Part shown: one piece after another, positions 49,316 through 59,401 of the stretch
Numbering within the stretch: the stretch's first letter is position 1
Layout: every line of letters begins with the position of its first letter
NCBI RefSeq assembly: GCF_024710485.1
Contig: NZ_JANJUQ010000018.1
Location: 1-64,000 of the forward strand
Reading direction: 5' to 3'
DNA from: Flavobacterium sp.
Lineage (GTDB): Bacteria; Bacteroidota; Bacteroidia; Flavobacteriales; Flavobacteriaceae
Length of the DNA stretch: 64,000 nucleotides
Notes under the pieces: model-generated
What the model was told of the DNA's origin: nothing
What the model saw: only the letters and a program-made list of their open reading frames with translations
Database searches by the model: none
Translations under genes and position numbers: made by a program

Positions 49316-50233
49316 ATGAAAACCACTATATCGCTTTTAGTATTGTTGGCGCAAAGTTGGTTGCAAGCGCAAGAACTGAAAGTCTCCAGTGGTTTTGTAC
49401 AGCGTTTTGAGAACTTCAAGTCGGCGTTTGTTGACGCACGAAATATTGATGTTTGGCTCCCTAAAGGCTATAATACTGCCGAGAAATACGCTGTAATTTA
49501 CATGCACGACGGTCAAATGCTATTTGACGCCACTACCACTTGGAACAAACAAGCCTGGGAAGTGGATGAAGTAGCCGGTAAATTGAATGCGGAAGGGAAA
49601 GTTAAAAAATTTATAGTGGTAGGCATTTGGAACCTTCCGAATAAAAGACATCCGGAATATTTTCCGCAAAAGCCATATGAAAGTTTGACAGCTGTTCAAA
49701 AAGATACGGTAACGGCGCAATTGCAAAAAGCCGGTCGAACCAAAGAAGTTTTTAAACCTTATTCCGATTTGTATTTGAAGTTTTTGGTAACCGAATTAAA
49801 ACCCTTCATCGACAAAAGATTTGCAACTGCGTCGGACAAAGACAATACCTTTATTGCCGGTTCGAGTATGGGCGGTTTGATTTCGTTGTATGCGATTTGT
49901 GAATATCCTGAAGTATTTGGTGCGGCGGCTTGTATATCGACGCATTGGCCGGGGATTTTTGCAGTGGAAAACAATCCGATTCCGGACGCCTTTTATGCTT
50001 ATATGAGAAAAAAACTTCCTAGTCCGAAGACCAACCGCATTTACTTTGATTATGGCGATCAAACCTTAGACGCTTTGTATCCGCCGCTACAAAAAATGGC
50101 TGATAGCATTATGGTTGAAAAAGGATTTACGACTGCTAATTGGACTACAGAATTCTTCCCGGGGAAAAATCATTCGGAAGAAGCTTGGGCGGAGAGATTG
50201 CCTATTCCGTTTGCCTTTTTGTTGCAAAAATGA
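49316..50233 (+). CDS. Esterase D-family alpha/beta hydrolase, secreted
   Basis: YAVIYMHDGQMLFD, FIAGSSMGGLISLYAICEYPEVFGAAACIS. Confidence 0.88.
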   Translation: MKTTISLLVLLAQSWLQAQELKVSSGFVQRFENFKSAFVDARNIDVWLPKGYNTAEKYAVIYMHDGQMLFDATTTWNKQAWEVDEVAGKLNAEGKVKKFIVVGIWNLPNKRHPEYFPQKPYESLTAVQKDTVTAQLQKAGRTKEVFKPYSDLYLKFLVTELKPFIDKRFATASDKDNTFIAGSSMGGLISLYAICEYPEVFGAAACISTHWPGIFAVENNPIPDAFYAYMRKKLPSPKTNRIYFDYGDQTLDALYPPLQKMADSIMVEKGFTTANWTTEFFPGKNHSEEAWAERLPIPFAFLLQK

Positions 50234-50256
50234 TGTAGCAAAAATGGCTTACTCTT

Positions 50257-50304
50257 TAGCCCTGATAGTAGTGGCACGAAGTAGAACGAATAGCAGGAAT
50301 ATGG
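50257..50304 (+). ncRNA. Second copy of the 'TAGCCC[CT]G..AGC[GA]GGAA' structured motif
   Basis: TAGCCCTGATAGTAGTGGCACGAAGTAGAACGAATAGCAGGAATATGG; CCTG/CAGG helix. Confidence 0.4.
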
Positions 50305-50389
50305 AAACCCTAAAATGCCCGAACCATTCGCTCCAAAAAAAAACCACCAACTTTCGTTGATGGCTTTATATAAAGTTTAAAAACTAAAA

Positions 50390-52186
50390 TTAGATTTTAA
50401 AACGTTTTCTGTCGTTTTCGTTCAAATAAATTTTACGCAAACGCAATGATTTAGGAGTTACTTCTACGTACTCGTCTTTTTGGATGTACTCTAAAGCTTC
50501 TTCCAAAGTAAACTTGATGGCCGGAACGATTTTGTTTTTTTCGTCGGCACCGGCAGAACGGAAGTTGGTTAACTGTTTTGTTTTGGTAATGTTAACCGTC
50601 ATATCATCGCCACGAGAGTTCTCTCCAACAACCTGACCTTCGTAGATGTCTTCGTTCGGATCGACAAAGAATTTCCCTCTTTCCTGTAATTTATTGATAG
50701 AGTAAGGAATGGCTTTTCCGTTTTCCATAGAGATTAACGAACCGTTGATACGCCCGGCGATTTCACCTTTGTAGGGTTCGTAACCGATGAAACGGTGTGC
50801 CATAATGGCTTCTCCGGCAGTAGCAGTTAACAACTGATTTCTCAAACCGATGATTCCTCTTGAAGGAATGTTGAATTTGATAATCATGCGCTCGCCTTTG
50901 CCTTCCATAGAAAGCATTTCCCCTTTACGGACTGAAACGAACTCAACGGCTTTTCCGGATACGTTTTCCGGTAAGTCGATGGTTAATTCCTCGATAGGTT
51001 CGCATTTTACGCCGTCGATTTCTTTGATGATTACTTGCGGTTGCCCGATTTGTAACTCGTAGCCTTCGCGACGCATGGTTTCGATTAATACTGACAAGTG
51101 CAATACACCGCGTCCGAATACCATGAATTTATCGGCAGAATCGGTATCGGCTACGCGAAGCGCTAAGTTTTTCTCTAATTCTTTCGCCAAACGATCTTTG
51201 ATATGACGCGAGGTGACAAATTTTCCTTCTTTACCGAAGAAAGGCGAATCGTTGATGGTGAACAACATACTCATCGTAGGCTCATCTATAGCAATGGTTT
51301 GCAACGCTTCCGGGTTTTCGAAATCGGCGATAGTATCTCCAATTTCAAAGCCTTCTACACCAACAATAGCACAGATATCTCCGGCAATTACTTCGGTTAC
51401 TTTTTTACGGCCTAAGCCTTCAAAAGTGTGTAATTCTTTGATGCGGGATTTGATGATTTTACCGTCTCTTTTTACTAAGGAAATCGGCATATTTTCTTTT
51501 AAAACACCTCTTTCCAAACGACCGATAGCGATACGACCGGTAAACGATGAAAAGTCTAAAGAGGTGATTAACATTTGAGGCGTACCTTCGGATACTTTAG
51601 GAGCCGGAACGTGTTCTACCACCATATCCAAAAGTGGCTCGATGTTAGTAGTAACATTTTCCCAGTGGTCCGACATCCAATTATTTTTAGCAGAACCGTA
51701 CACTGTTGGGAAATCCAACTGCCATTCTTCGGCACCTAATTCAAACATCAGGTCGAATACTTTTTCGTGTACTTCTTCCGGCGTACAGTTTTCTTTGTCT
51801 ACTTTATTAATCACCACACAAGGTTTCAATCCTAAGTCGATGGCTTTTTGCAATACAAAACGAGTTTGCGGCATAGGTCCTTCGAAGGCATCTACCAGCA
51901 AACAAACACCGTCGGCCATGTTCAATACGCGTTCTACTTCACCACCAAAATCGGCGTGTCCCGGAGTATCGATAATGTTAATTTTAGTGCCTTTATACAT
52001 TACAGAAACATTCTTAGACGTAATGGTAATGCCTCTTTCACGCTCTAGGTCGTTGTTGTCGAGAATTAAGTCGCCCGTATTTTCGTTTTCGCGAAAAAGT
52101 TGGCAGTGGTACATAATTTTATCAACCAAAGTGGTTTTACCGTGGTCAACGTGTGCAATGATTGCAATGTTTCTGATGGATTCCAT
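50390..52186 (-). CDS. typA: Translational GTPase TypA/BipA
   Basis: IRNIAIIAHVDHGKTTLVDKI, ERERGITI, DTPGHADFGGEVER; start moved to MESIRNIAII. Confidence 0.96.
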   Translation of the reverse strand: MESIRNIAIIAHVDHGKTTLVDKIMYHCQLFRENENTGDLILDNNDLERERGITITSKNVSVMYKGTKINIIDTPGHADFGGEVERVLNMADGVCLLVDAFEGPMPQTRFVLQKAIDLGLKPCVVINKVDKENCTPEEVHEKVFDLMFELGAEEWQLDFPTVYGSAKNNWMSDHWENVTTNIEPLLDMVVEHVPAPKVSEGTPQMLITSLDFSSFTGRIAIGRLERGVLKENMPISLVKRDGKIIKSRIKELHTFEGLGRKKVTEVIAGDICAIVGVEGFEIGDTIADFENPEALQTIAIDEPTMSMLFTINDSPFFGKEGKFVTSRHIKDRLAKELEKNLALRVADTDSADKFMVFGRGVLHLSVLIETMRREGYELQIGQPQVIIKEIDGVKCEPIEELTIDLPENVSGKAVEFVSVRKGEMLSMEGKGERMIIKFNIPSRGIIGLRNQLLTATAGEAIMAHRFIGYEPYKGEIAGRINGSLISMENGKAIPYSINKLQERGKFFVDPNEDIYEGQVVGENSRGDDMTVNITKTKQLTNFRSAGADEKNKIVPAIKFTLEEALEYIQKDEYVEVTPKSLRLRKIYLNENDRKRFKI

Positions 52187-52205
52187 GTATACTTTTTTGT
52201 GGGCG

Positions 52206-52213
52206 CAAAGGTA
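52206..52213 (-). promoter_or_regulatory. -7 box of typA promoter (TACCTTTG on minus strand)
   Basis: CAAAGGTA on + strand, 20 nt upstream of typA ATG. Confidence 0.5.
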
Positions 52214-52349
52214 CACTTTATTTTTGGAAAAAAAACGATACAAGGCATTAGTTTACTGTTTCTTAAAATTGAATGAAAAGTTCATAAAAACCTTAATAAG
52301 TTTTGCCTCAAATTTTAAAACTTAGTCTAAAATCTATATATTTGGTGTA

Positions 52350-54068
52350 ATGAAAAATAATTCGAATAAAATTACATTAATATATGTACTTATCTTAATG
52401 TGCGTGGCTTTTATTGGCCACCAATTTTTTTTAGATTATCTCAAAAACTCCAACGAGAATTCTCCATTATATTTCTACATCAGAGACTTTGTATTCATTT
52501 TAATTTCGGGGTTAGTCCTGAAATTAATTCTGCACAATAACGAAGAAAACAATAAATCCGTTTTTGAAAAATTACAAATTACCAATAATGAAATCCTGGA
52601 ATCCAACGAACGGTATGACATTGTAGCCAAAGCTACCAGTGACACGATATGGGATTGGAAAATTGAGGATGACAGCTTTTTGTGGAATAAAGGAATCCAA
52701 GGCGTTTTCGGATACAAGAAAGAAGAAGTCGGCAAAACATCAAAATGGTGGTTTGAGCGAATTCATCCGGAGGACAGTTTAAAAATGTCTGTCAAGCTGT
52801 ATTCCTTTTTGGAGCAAAAAACTGAAAAGTGGCAAGATGAATATCGTTTTCAATGTGCTGACGGCAGTTACAAATATGTTTTCGACAGGGGCTTTTTGGT
52901 AAAAGACAAAGACGGAAAACCCATCCGAATGATTGGAGCCATTCAGGATGTAACCAAACAAAAAGAAGAAGAGCAACGATTAAGATTGTTAGAAACCGTG
53001 ATTACGCAAACCAAGGATGCGGTCATGATTACGGATATCGACACTTCACAAAATGTAATTCCGAATATTATTTTCGTTAACTCGGCTTTTACCGATATGA
53101 CCGGTTATACCGCTCAGGAAGTTATTGGGAAATCACCCATAATGTTTATTGGCCCGAAATCGGACATGTTGGAATTTGACAAACTAAAAACTGCCATTCA
53201 AGAATACAGAGAATGCTTTGTAGAAACCATCAATTATAAGAAAAACGGACAGGAGTTTTGGAACAACTTCTCGATGATACCGGTCACCAACAAGGACGGC
53301 GAACATTCCCACTGGATTTCAATTCAAAGAGATGTTACTGAAGAAAAGAACAAAGAAAAAGAACGAGAGCAGTTGATTCGGGAATTGACACAAAATAATA
53401 AAGACTTAAAACAATTCTCTTACATCACCTCTCACAACCTTCGAGCGCCTTTGTCTAATTTAACCGGCTTATTGAACTTGGTGGAAGACATGACTATCGA
53501 AGATCCTGAGTTAAAAGAAATTATTGCCGGTTTCTCTAAATCGACGCACCTCTTAAACGAAACCATTAATGATTTGGTTAAGGTGGTAATTATCAAAGAT
53601 AATCCTTCTATCCAGAAAGAAAAAGTACTCATCAAAGAGATATTTGAGAATGTCTTCAATCAGTTAAGCTTCTTAATCAGCCTGCATAAGCCCATACTTA
53701 AAATCGACCTGGAAGAAGTATCTATTTTAAATATTAACAAATCCTATTTAGAAAGTATTTTTTTAAATTTACTTACTAATGCGATTAAATACCGTGCGGA
53801 AAACAGGCAGCTAAAAGTCAACATCTCTTCTAAAGTAGTTGATGATAACCTGGTACTGACTTTTAAAGACAATGGCGTCGGAATTGATTTAGTCAGAAAC
53901 AAAGACAAGATATTTGGTCTGTACCAAAGATTTCACAACCATCCCGATAGTAAAGGTTTGGGATTGTACCTAGTTAAATCACAAGTAGAAGCCATGGGTG
54001 GCTCTATAAACGTTACAAGTACCGTTGGCAAAGGAACAACCTTTACCATTACATTTAAGAACAATTAA
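52350..54068 (+). CDS. Membrane PAS-PAS sensor histidine kinase
   Basis: Two TM helices, two PAS/PAC repeats, H-box YITSHNLRAPLSNL, HATPase. Confidence 0.9.
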   Translation: MKNNSNKITLIYVLILMCVAFIGHQFFLDYLKNSNENSPLYFYIRDFVFILISGLVLKLILHNNEENNKSVFEKLQITNNEILESNERYDIVAKATSDTIWDWKIEDDSFLWNKGIQGVFGYKKEEVGKTSKWWFERIHPEDSLKMSVKLYSFLEQKTEKWQDEYRFQCADGSYKYVFDRGFLVKDKDGKPIRMIGAIQDVTKQKEEEQRLRLLETVITQTKDAVMITDIDTSQNVIPNIIFVNSAFTDMTGYTAQEVIGKSPIMFIGPKSDMLEFDKLKTAIQEYRECFVETINYKKNGQEFWNNFSMIPVTNKDGEHSHWISIQRDVTEEKNKEKEREQLIRELTQNNKDLKQFSYITSHNLRAPLSNLTGLLNLVEDMTIEDPELKEIIAGFSKSTHLLNETINDLVKVVIIKDNPSIQKEKVLIKEIFENVFNQLSFLISLHKPILKIDLEEVSILNINKSYLESIFLNLLTNAIKYRAENRQLKVNISSKVVDDNLVLTFKDNGVGIDLVRNKDKIFGLYQRFHNHPDSKGLGLYLVKSQVEAMGGSINVTSTVGKGTTFTITFKNN

Positions 54069-54077
54069 TCCATTATT

Positions 54078-54479
54078 ATGTTAGAAAAGATTTATTGTGT
54101 AGATGATGACGTAATCACTTTGATGCTATGCAAAAAAGTCATCGAGCGCGCCTCATTTGCTAAAGAAATACTAACAGCTACTAATGGCGAAGAAGCCATT
54201 CTATTTTTCAAAGAATTAGCCGAACAATCAAATCCGGCTTATCCGCGGTTGGTTTTGTTAGACTTGAACATGCCCATCATGAACGGATGGGAATTTTTGG
54301 ACCAATATCTGAAAAACGGCTATCAAAACATATTTACTGAAGCCAAGTTTATTGTTTTGTCTTCCACTATAGATCCGCAGGATGTAGAAAAAACTAAGAA
54401 CTACCCAATGGTTGTTGACTTCTTATCCAAGCCTATCACCAAAGAAATGATTGAGAATCTTAAACTAAAACAGACTTAA
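54078..54479 (+). CDS. Single-domain response regulator
   Basis: IYCVDDDVIT, LVLLDLNMPIMNGWEFLDQY, LSKPI. Confidence 0.9.
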   Translation: MLEKIYCVDDDVITLMLCKKVIERASFAKEILTATNGEEAILFFKELAEQSNPAYPRLVLLDLNMPIMNGWEFLDQYLKNGYQNIFTEAKFIVLSSTIDPQDVEKTKNYPMVVDFLSKPITKEMIENLKLKQT

Positions 54480-54485
54480 GCCAAT

Positions 54486-54514
54486 AAAAAAAGCACCCAA
54501 TTGGGTGCTTTTTT
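54486..54514. terminator. Bidirectional terminator
   Basis: AAAAAAAGCACCCAATTGGGTGCTTTTTT. Confidence 0.92.
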
Positions 54515-54534
54515 AGTACTCTATAAAATCTCAA

Positions 54535-54786
54535 TTACATTTTAGCAACGTGCTTAGTTAATTTTGATTTTAAATTAGATGCTTTATTATCATGAATGAT
54601 ATTCTTTTTAGCTAATTTGTCGATCATTGAAATCACAACAGACAATTTTGCAGAAGCTTCAGACTTATCAGTAGCCAATCTCAATGCTTTGATAGCATTA
54701 CGAGTGGTTTTGTGTTGGTATCTGTTCAACACTCTTTTCTTTTCGTTGCTTCTGATTCTTTTTAAAGCGGACTTATGATTTGCCAT
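54535..54786 (-). CDS. rpsT: 30S ribosomal protein S20
   Basis: MANHKSALKRIRSNEKKRVLNRYQHKTTRNAIKAL. Confidence 0.97.
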   Translation of the reverse strand: MANHKSALKRIRSNEKKRVLNRYQHKTTRNAIKALRLATDKSEASAKLSVVISMIDKLAKKNIIHDNKASNLKSKLTKHVAKM

Positions 54787-54940
54787 TTCTTTTTAATTTA
54801 ATTGTAATAATTTATAAACTATTAGTTAAAAAAGAAAAACCTCCCACAATTAATAAATAATCACTTTGGTTTTAACTAATAAAACGATTGCTTGAGACAC
54901 TAAACAATTGTTTTATAAAACTAATTTACAACTAATTTTG

Positions 54941-55012
54941 TAGCCCGTAGGGGAATCGAACCCCTCTTACCAGGATGAAAACCTGGCGTCCTAACCGATA
55001 GACGAACGGGCC
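54941..55012 (-). tRNA. tRNA-Glu (TTC)
   Basis: Minus strand GGCCCGTTCGTCTATCGGTTAGGACGCCAGGTTTTCATCCTGGTAAGAGGGGTTCGATTCCCCTACGGGCTA; cloverleaf, anticodon TTC, CCA not encoded. Confidence 0.97.
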
Positions 55013-55034
55013 ATTAAGCCTAAGATATTTTTTG

Positions 55035-55106
55035 TAGCCCGTAGGGGAATCGAACCCCTCTTACCAGGATGAAAACCTGGCGTCCTAACCGATAGACGAA
55101 CGGGCC
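55035..55106 (-). tRNA. tRNA-Glu (TTC), identical tandem copy
   Basis: Same 72-nt sequence, 94 bp downstream in + coordinates. Confidence 0.97.
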
Positions 55107-55188
55107 ATCTTTGCTTAAAATTGCGGTGGCAAAAATACAACTATTTTTTAATCCCGCAAGAGCATAACTATTTTTTTTCTGATTTTTG

Positions 55189-56667
55189 TTAGTATGCTTT
55201 TGCAAATAACACTCTACCAGTGGATTTACCTCCAGAAAAAACACAAGTTCCTTCCTCCGGTTTTCTATCCAAAGGGATACAACGAATTGTTGCTTTGGTC
55301 AAATCCTTGATTTTTTCTTCCGTTTCCGGAGTTCCATCCCAATGCGCAGAAATGAAGCCTGTTTTGTTTTCTAACACCTCTTTAAACTCTTCAAAAGAAT
55401 TCACCTCGGTGATGTGTTCGTTTCTGTATGACAGTGCTTTTCCGAATAAATCATTTTGGATTTTTTTCAATAATTCAGCAATGTAAGCGGCAGCGCCTTC
55501 ACTTGGAATCACTTCTTTAGTTAAGTTGTCACGTCTGGCCACTTCAAAAGTACCGTTTTCCAAATCTTTCGGACCAATAGCAATTCGAACCGGAACACCT
55601 TTCAATTCCCATTCATTGAATTTAAAACCCGGAGACAAGGTATCTCTTGTATCAAACTTAACAGACACATTCAATTGCTTGAGCGAAGCCGTCAAATCGT
55701 TTACCAAGGCTTTGATTACCTCAAATTGTTCCTCTGTTTTGAAGATAGGCACTACAACCACTTGAATTGGCGCGAGATTTGGTGGTAAAACCAATCCGTT
55801 ATCATCTGAGTGCGTCATCACCAAAGCACCCATTAATCTTGTAGAAACACCCCAAGAAGTACCCCAAACATGTTCTAACTTCCCTTCTTTGCTGGCAAAC
55901 TTAACATCAAAAGCTTTGGCAAAATTTTGACCTAAAAAGTGAGATGTTCCGGCTTGAAGCGCTTTCCCATCCTGCATCAAAGCTTCTATACAATACGTCT
56001 CCTCTGCACCAGCAAAACGCTCCGATTCGGTTTTTAAACCTTTAATAACCGGTATCGCCATAAAGTTTTCCACAAAATCAGCATAAACCTGCATCATTTT
56101 TTCAGACTCTTCAATAGCTTCAGCCTTGGTGGCATGAGCCGTATGCCCTTCTTGCCACAAAAACTCTGCGGTTCTCAAAAACAAACGCGTACGCATTTCC
56201 CAACGAACCACATTAGCCCATTGGTTGATTAGTAAAGGTAAATCTCTGTAAGATTGTACCCAGTTTTTATATGTCGACCAAATAATAGCTTCACTGGTAG
56301 GGCGAACAATCAATTCCTCTTCCAATTTAGCGTTTGGATCAACCATTAGTTTTCCCGGACGGGTTTCATCATTCTTTAAACGATAATGAGTAACAATAGC
56401 ACATTCTTTAGCAAAACCTTCCGCATTTTTCTCCTCTGCCTCAAACATACTCTTGGGAACAAAAAGCGGAAAATAAGCATTACAGTGACCGGTTTCTTTG
56501 AACATACGATCTAATTCTGCTTGCATCTTCTCCCAAATCGCATAACCGTACGGTTTAATCACCATACAACCTCTAACTCCAGAGTTTTCGGCTAAATCAG
56601 CCTTAACCACCAGCTCGTTATACCATTTGGAATAGTCCTCTGCTCTCTTTGTTAAGTTCTTACTCAT
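55189..56667 (-). CDS. proS: Prolyl-tRNA synthetase (class without editing insertion)
   Basis: [52 protein letters not shown]; ends FAKAY. Confidence 0.95.
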   Translation of the reverse strand: MSKNLTKRAEDYSKWYNELVVKADLAENSGVRGCMVIKPYGYAIWEKMQAELDRMFKETGHCNAYFPLFVPKSMFEAEEKNAEGFAKECAIVTHYRLKNDETRPGKLMVDPNAKLEEELIVRPTSEAIIWSTYKNWVQSYRDLPLLINQWANVVRWEMRTRLFLRTAEFLWQEGHTAHATKAEAIEESEKMMQVYADFVENFMAIPVIKGLKTESERFAGAEETYCIEALMQDGKALQAGTSHFLGQNFAKAFDVKFASKEGKLEHVWGTSWGVSTRLMGALVMTHSDDNGLVLPPNLAPIQVVVVPIFKTEEQFEVIKALVNDLTASLKQLNVSVKFDTRDTLSPGFKFNEWELKGVPVRIAIGPKDLENGTFEVARRDNLTKEVIPSEGAAAYIAELLKKIQNDLFGKALSYRNEHITEVNSFEEFKEVLENKTGFISAHWDGTPETEEKIKDLTKATIRCIPLDRKPEEGTCVFSGGKSTGRVLFAKAY

Positions 56668-56730
56668 AATGAATAGTTTGGCATAAAAATTGTTTAACTT
56701 TTTTTAACTAAATAGTTCGGCAAAACTAAC

Positions 56731-56738
56731 TATTTTTG
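56731..56738 (+). promoter_or_regulatory. -7 box (TATTTTTG)
   Basis: TAnnTTTG 29 nt upstream of 56768 ATG. Confidence 0.45.
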
Positions 56739-56767
56739 TATAGTCCAACAATAAAAATGCTATAGAT

Positions 56768-57706
56768 ATGAAAACTTATTATTTATTCAGCCGAAGATTG
56801 TCGTTATTCTCTGTCTTGGGAATACTTGCAATCACAGCGACTTCTTGTGGTTCTTACCAAAACAGTTCTTATTACGACGACGGCATTTACGGGGGTTCTG
56901 AAAACAGACAAACTGTAAATGCTGCAACAAACAATTCTGAAAGCAATAAGTACAAAGAATATTTCAGTAACCCTGATCAAGAGATAGTAATTTTTACTGA
57001 TGTGGACAGCTATAGCAATGTGAGTAACGACTCTGTTAGTAAAGGACAAGTATATAACAATAGTAATGCCGGCTGGGGAGACAATGCACAATCTATCACC
57101 GTGAATGTTTATGACAACAACTGGGGATGGGGATATTGGAACAATTATTGGTACGGCAGCTATTGGGGATGGGGTTGGAATTCTTGGTATGGTCCCGGAT
57201 GGGGTTTTGGCTGGAACAATTGGTATGGTCCTAATTGGGGTCTCGGTTGGGGATGGGGTTGGAACTCTTGGAATAATTGGTATGGTCCGGGATGGGGTGG
57301 TTATTACGGCCACAATCACTGGGGAAGCTATTACAATGGAGGAAGACGCGGTACTAATTATCCATCCTATTACGGCAATCGCTTGAATAGCTCATACAAC
57401 AACAGATACCAATCTAACGGCGTAAGAAGTAATCGTAATTTCACAACGCCTAGAAACAATTTTAACACCAGACCTAATTCAACACCGGTACGCAGCTACA
57501 ATGGTCCTACCAGAACCAATACTAACACTCCACCTACCAGAACAAACATTAACAATTCAAGTTCACAACCTCGTAACAGCGTCAGAACACAAACACAATC
57601 GGCTCCGTCACGTTCCTATACACCAAGTTCAAGTTACGGTGGTGGACGATCTTCCGGTGGCGGTAGCTACGGTGGCGGACGATCTTCCGGTGGTGGCAGA
57701 AGATAA
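56768..57706 (+). CDS. Secreted low-complexity W/G/Y/N-rich protein with Ser/Arg/Gly-rich tail
   Basis: Lipobox-like ITATSCGSY; repeats WGWGWNSWYGPGWGFGWNNWYGPNWGLGWGWGWNSWNNWYGPGW; GGGRSSGGGSYGGGRSSGGGRR. Confidence 0.75.
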   Translation: MKTYYLFSRRLSLFSVLGILAITATSCGSYQNSSYYDDGIYGGSENRQTVNAATNNSESNKYKEYFSNPDQEIVIFTDVDSYSNVSNDSVSKGQVYNNSNAGWGDNAQSITVNVYDNNWGWGYWNNYWYGSYWGWGWNSWYGPGWGFGWNNWYGPNWGLGWGWGWNSWNNWYGPGWGGYYGHNHWGSYYNGGRRGTNYPSYYGNRLNSSYNNRYQSNGVRSNRNFTTPRNNFNTRPNSTPVRSYNGPTRTNTNTPPTRTNINNSSSQPRNSVRTQTQSAPSRSYTPSSSYGGGRSSGGGSYGGGRSSGGGRR

Positions 57707-57715
57707 CAATACTTT

Positions 57716-57752
57716 GCCTATGCTTTATCTTACCTTGCATAGGCTTTTTTTT
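57716..57752 (+). terminator. Rho-independent terminator
   Basis: GCCTATGC...GCATAGGC + T-run. Confidence 0.8.
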
Positions 57753-57769
57753 ACTTTAATTAATGCACT

Positions 57770-59281
57770 ATGAAAAAGTATTTTTTACTATTATTCGCAG
57801 GAATCTCATTTTCCTCATTACAAGCACAAGAAACCACTCCTGATGATGCGATTCGTTTGGCTGTTGATAATCTGACCGGAACAGCCCGATTCCGATCTAT
57901 GAGCGGTGCTTTTGGTTCCTTAGGTGGCGATTTATCTGCAATCAATGTAAATCCGGCAGGTTCTATATTTTTCAACAATAACTTTGCTACCATAACCGGT
58001 TCGGTATACAATGCTAAAAACATATCTCGTTATTTTGGCACTTCAACCAATGACAACGACAACACTTTAGATATCAATCAAATCGGGGCCGTTTTCATCT
58101 TTAAAGAATCCGGTAATAGCAAAAGTGGTTGGAATAAAATTGCCATTGGAATAAATTATGAAAACACAAACAACTTAAACAATAGTGTTTTCTCTGCCGG
58201 AACCAATCCTTACAATTCAATTGGAAATTATTTTGTTAACATAGCACAAGGTATTCCAACAGGCGTTTTAACGGATTTGAACTTCTACGAATTAAACTTC
58301 TACGAACAACAAGCCTATTTGGGATACGACACTTATATTTTTGAACCGTACATTAACACTCCTAACAACACTTCATACTTCACCAATATCCCAACCGGTG
58401 GTAATTACTATCACGAAAACCAAGTATTGACTACCGGATACAACGGAAAACTAACCGGTAATTTTTCTGCAGCTTACAAAGACAAAATTTTTATCGGAGG
58501 AAGCTTAAATTACCACTTTGTGAATATTGATAAAATATTTTCGGTTTATGAAAGCAACAACAATCCTGTTTACGATACCGGATCAACCATTTCAGAAATT
58601 CTATTTGAAAACAGATTATGGACAGTCGGCAATGGGTTTTCTTTCAACTTGGGAGCTATCGTTAAACCTATAGAAAGTGTTAGAGTTGGTTTTGCCTATG
58701 AATCGCCAACTTGGTTTCGTTTAACTGATGAGTTACAGCAAGGTGTTAGTACCAGAAGTTTGAATAACCAAGACGGTAATGAGTTTCCGTTTTCTTACAA
58801 AAATTCAGTAGTTTATTTGCCATACAACATTCAAACTCCTGGTAAATGGACCGGAAGTTTATCTTATATTTTTGGTAAAAAAGGACTTATCAGTGCTGAT
58901 GTTTCCACTAAAAATTACAGTGCATTGCGATTCAAACCAAAAAACGACCCGGGGTTTACAGGCTTGAATAATTTCATGAACAACGCTCTAGACAATGCCA
59001 TTGAAGTGAGAATTGGCGCGGAATACCGCATCAAACAAGTGAGTTTAAGAGCCGGATATCGCTTTGAAGAAAGTCCGTATAAAGTAGACCAAGCTTTTGG
59101 TGATCTAACCGGATATAGCGGCGGAATAGGATACAACTTTGGAGAAAGCCGAATTGATTTAGCCTATGCTTACGATCACAGAAACAGAAATCAAGTCTTA
59201 ATCTCTTCAGGAATGACAGACCCTGCCAGAATTAGCCGATACAATAATACCATTACTTTCAGCTACTCGGTAAACTTTTAA
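57770..59281 (+). CDS. OmpP1/FadL-family outer-membrane transporter
   Basis: Signal peptide, ARFRSMSGAFGSLGGDLSAINVNPAGSIFF, C-terminal FSYSVNF. Confidence 0.85.
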   Translation: MKKYFLLLFAGISFSSLQAQETTPDDAIRLAVDNLTGTARFRSMSGAFGSLGGDLSAINVNPAGSIFFNNNFATITGSVYNAKNISRYFGTSTNDNDNTLDINQIGAVFIFKESGNSKSGWNKIAIGINYENTNNLNNSVFSAGTNPYNSIGNYFVNIAQGIPTGVLTDLNFYELNFYEQQAYLGYDTYIFEPYINTPNNTSYFTNIPTGGNYYHENQVLTTGYNGKLTGNFSAAYKDKIFIGGSLNYHFVNIDKIFSVYESNNNPVYDTGSTISEILFENRLWTVGNGFSFNLGAIVKPIESVRVGFAYESPTWFRLTDELQQGVSTRSLNNQDGNEFPFSYKNSVVYLPYNIQTPGKWTGSLSYIFGKKGLISADVSTKNYSALRFKPKNDPGFTGLNNFMNNALDNAIEVRIGAEYRIKQVSLRAGYRFEESPYKVDQAFGDLTGYSGGIGYNFGESRIDLAYAYDHRNRNQVLISSGMTDPARISRYNNTITFSYSVNF

Positions 59282-59300
59282 AAATATACCATTTAACCGT

Positions 59301-59328
59301 AAGCCATCCTTTTGTGATGGCTTTTTTT
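59301..59328 (+). terminator. Rho-independent terminator
   Basis: AAGCCATC...GATGGCTT + T-run. Confidence 0.8.
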
Positions 59329-59363
59329 ATTTCTTAGCGGCAAACTAATTAGAAATAAAAGCT

Positions 59364-59371
59364 TAATTTTG
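59364..59371 (+). promoter_or_regulatory. -7 box of rimO promoter (TAATTTTG)
   Basis: Overlaps the track's upstream alternative start 59369, so ATG 59402 is preferred. Confidence 0.5.
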
Positions 59372-59401
59372 CACGCTTTCCCAATAATCGGAATTAAATC
59401 T

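Noticed and set aside
51642-52325. 227-aa plus-strand ORF opposite typA
   Set aside because: Antisense to the conserved GTPase; composition is mirror of typA codons.
56804-57319. 171-aa minus-strand ORF opposite the W/G-rich gene
   Set aside because: Low-complexity complement of tandem repeats (IPTPSP, TIPIVP); no start context; plus-strand gene has signal peptide, promoter and terminator.
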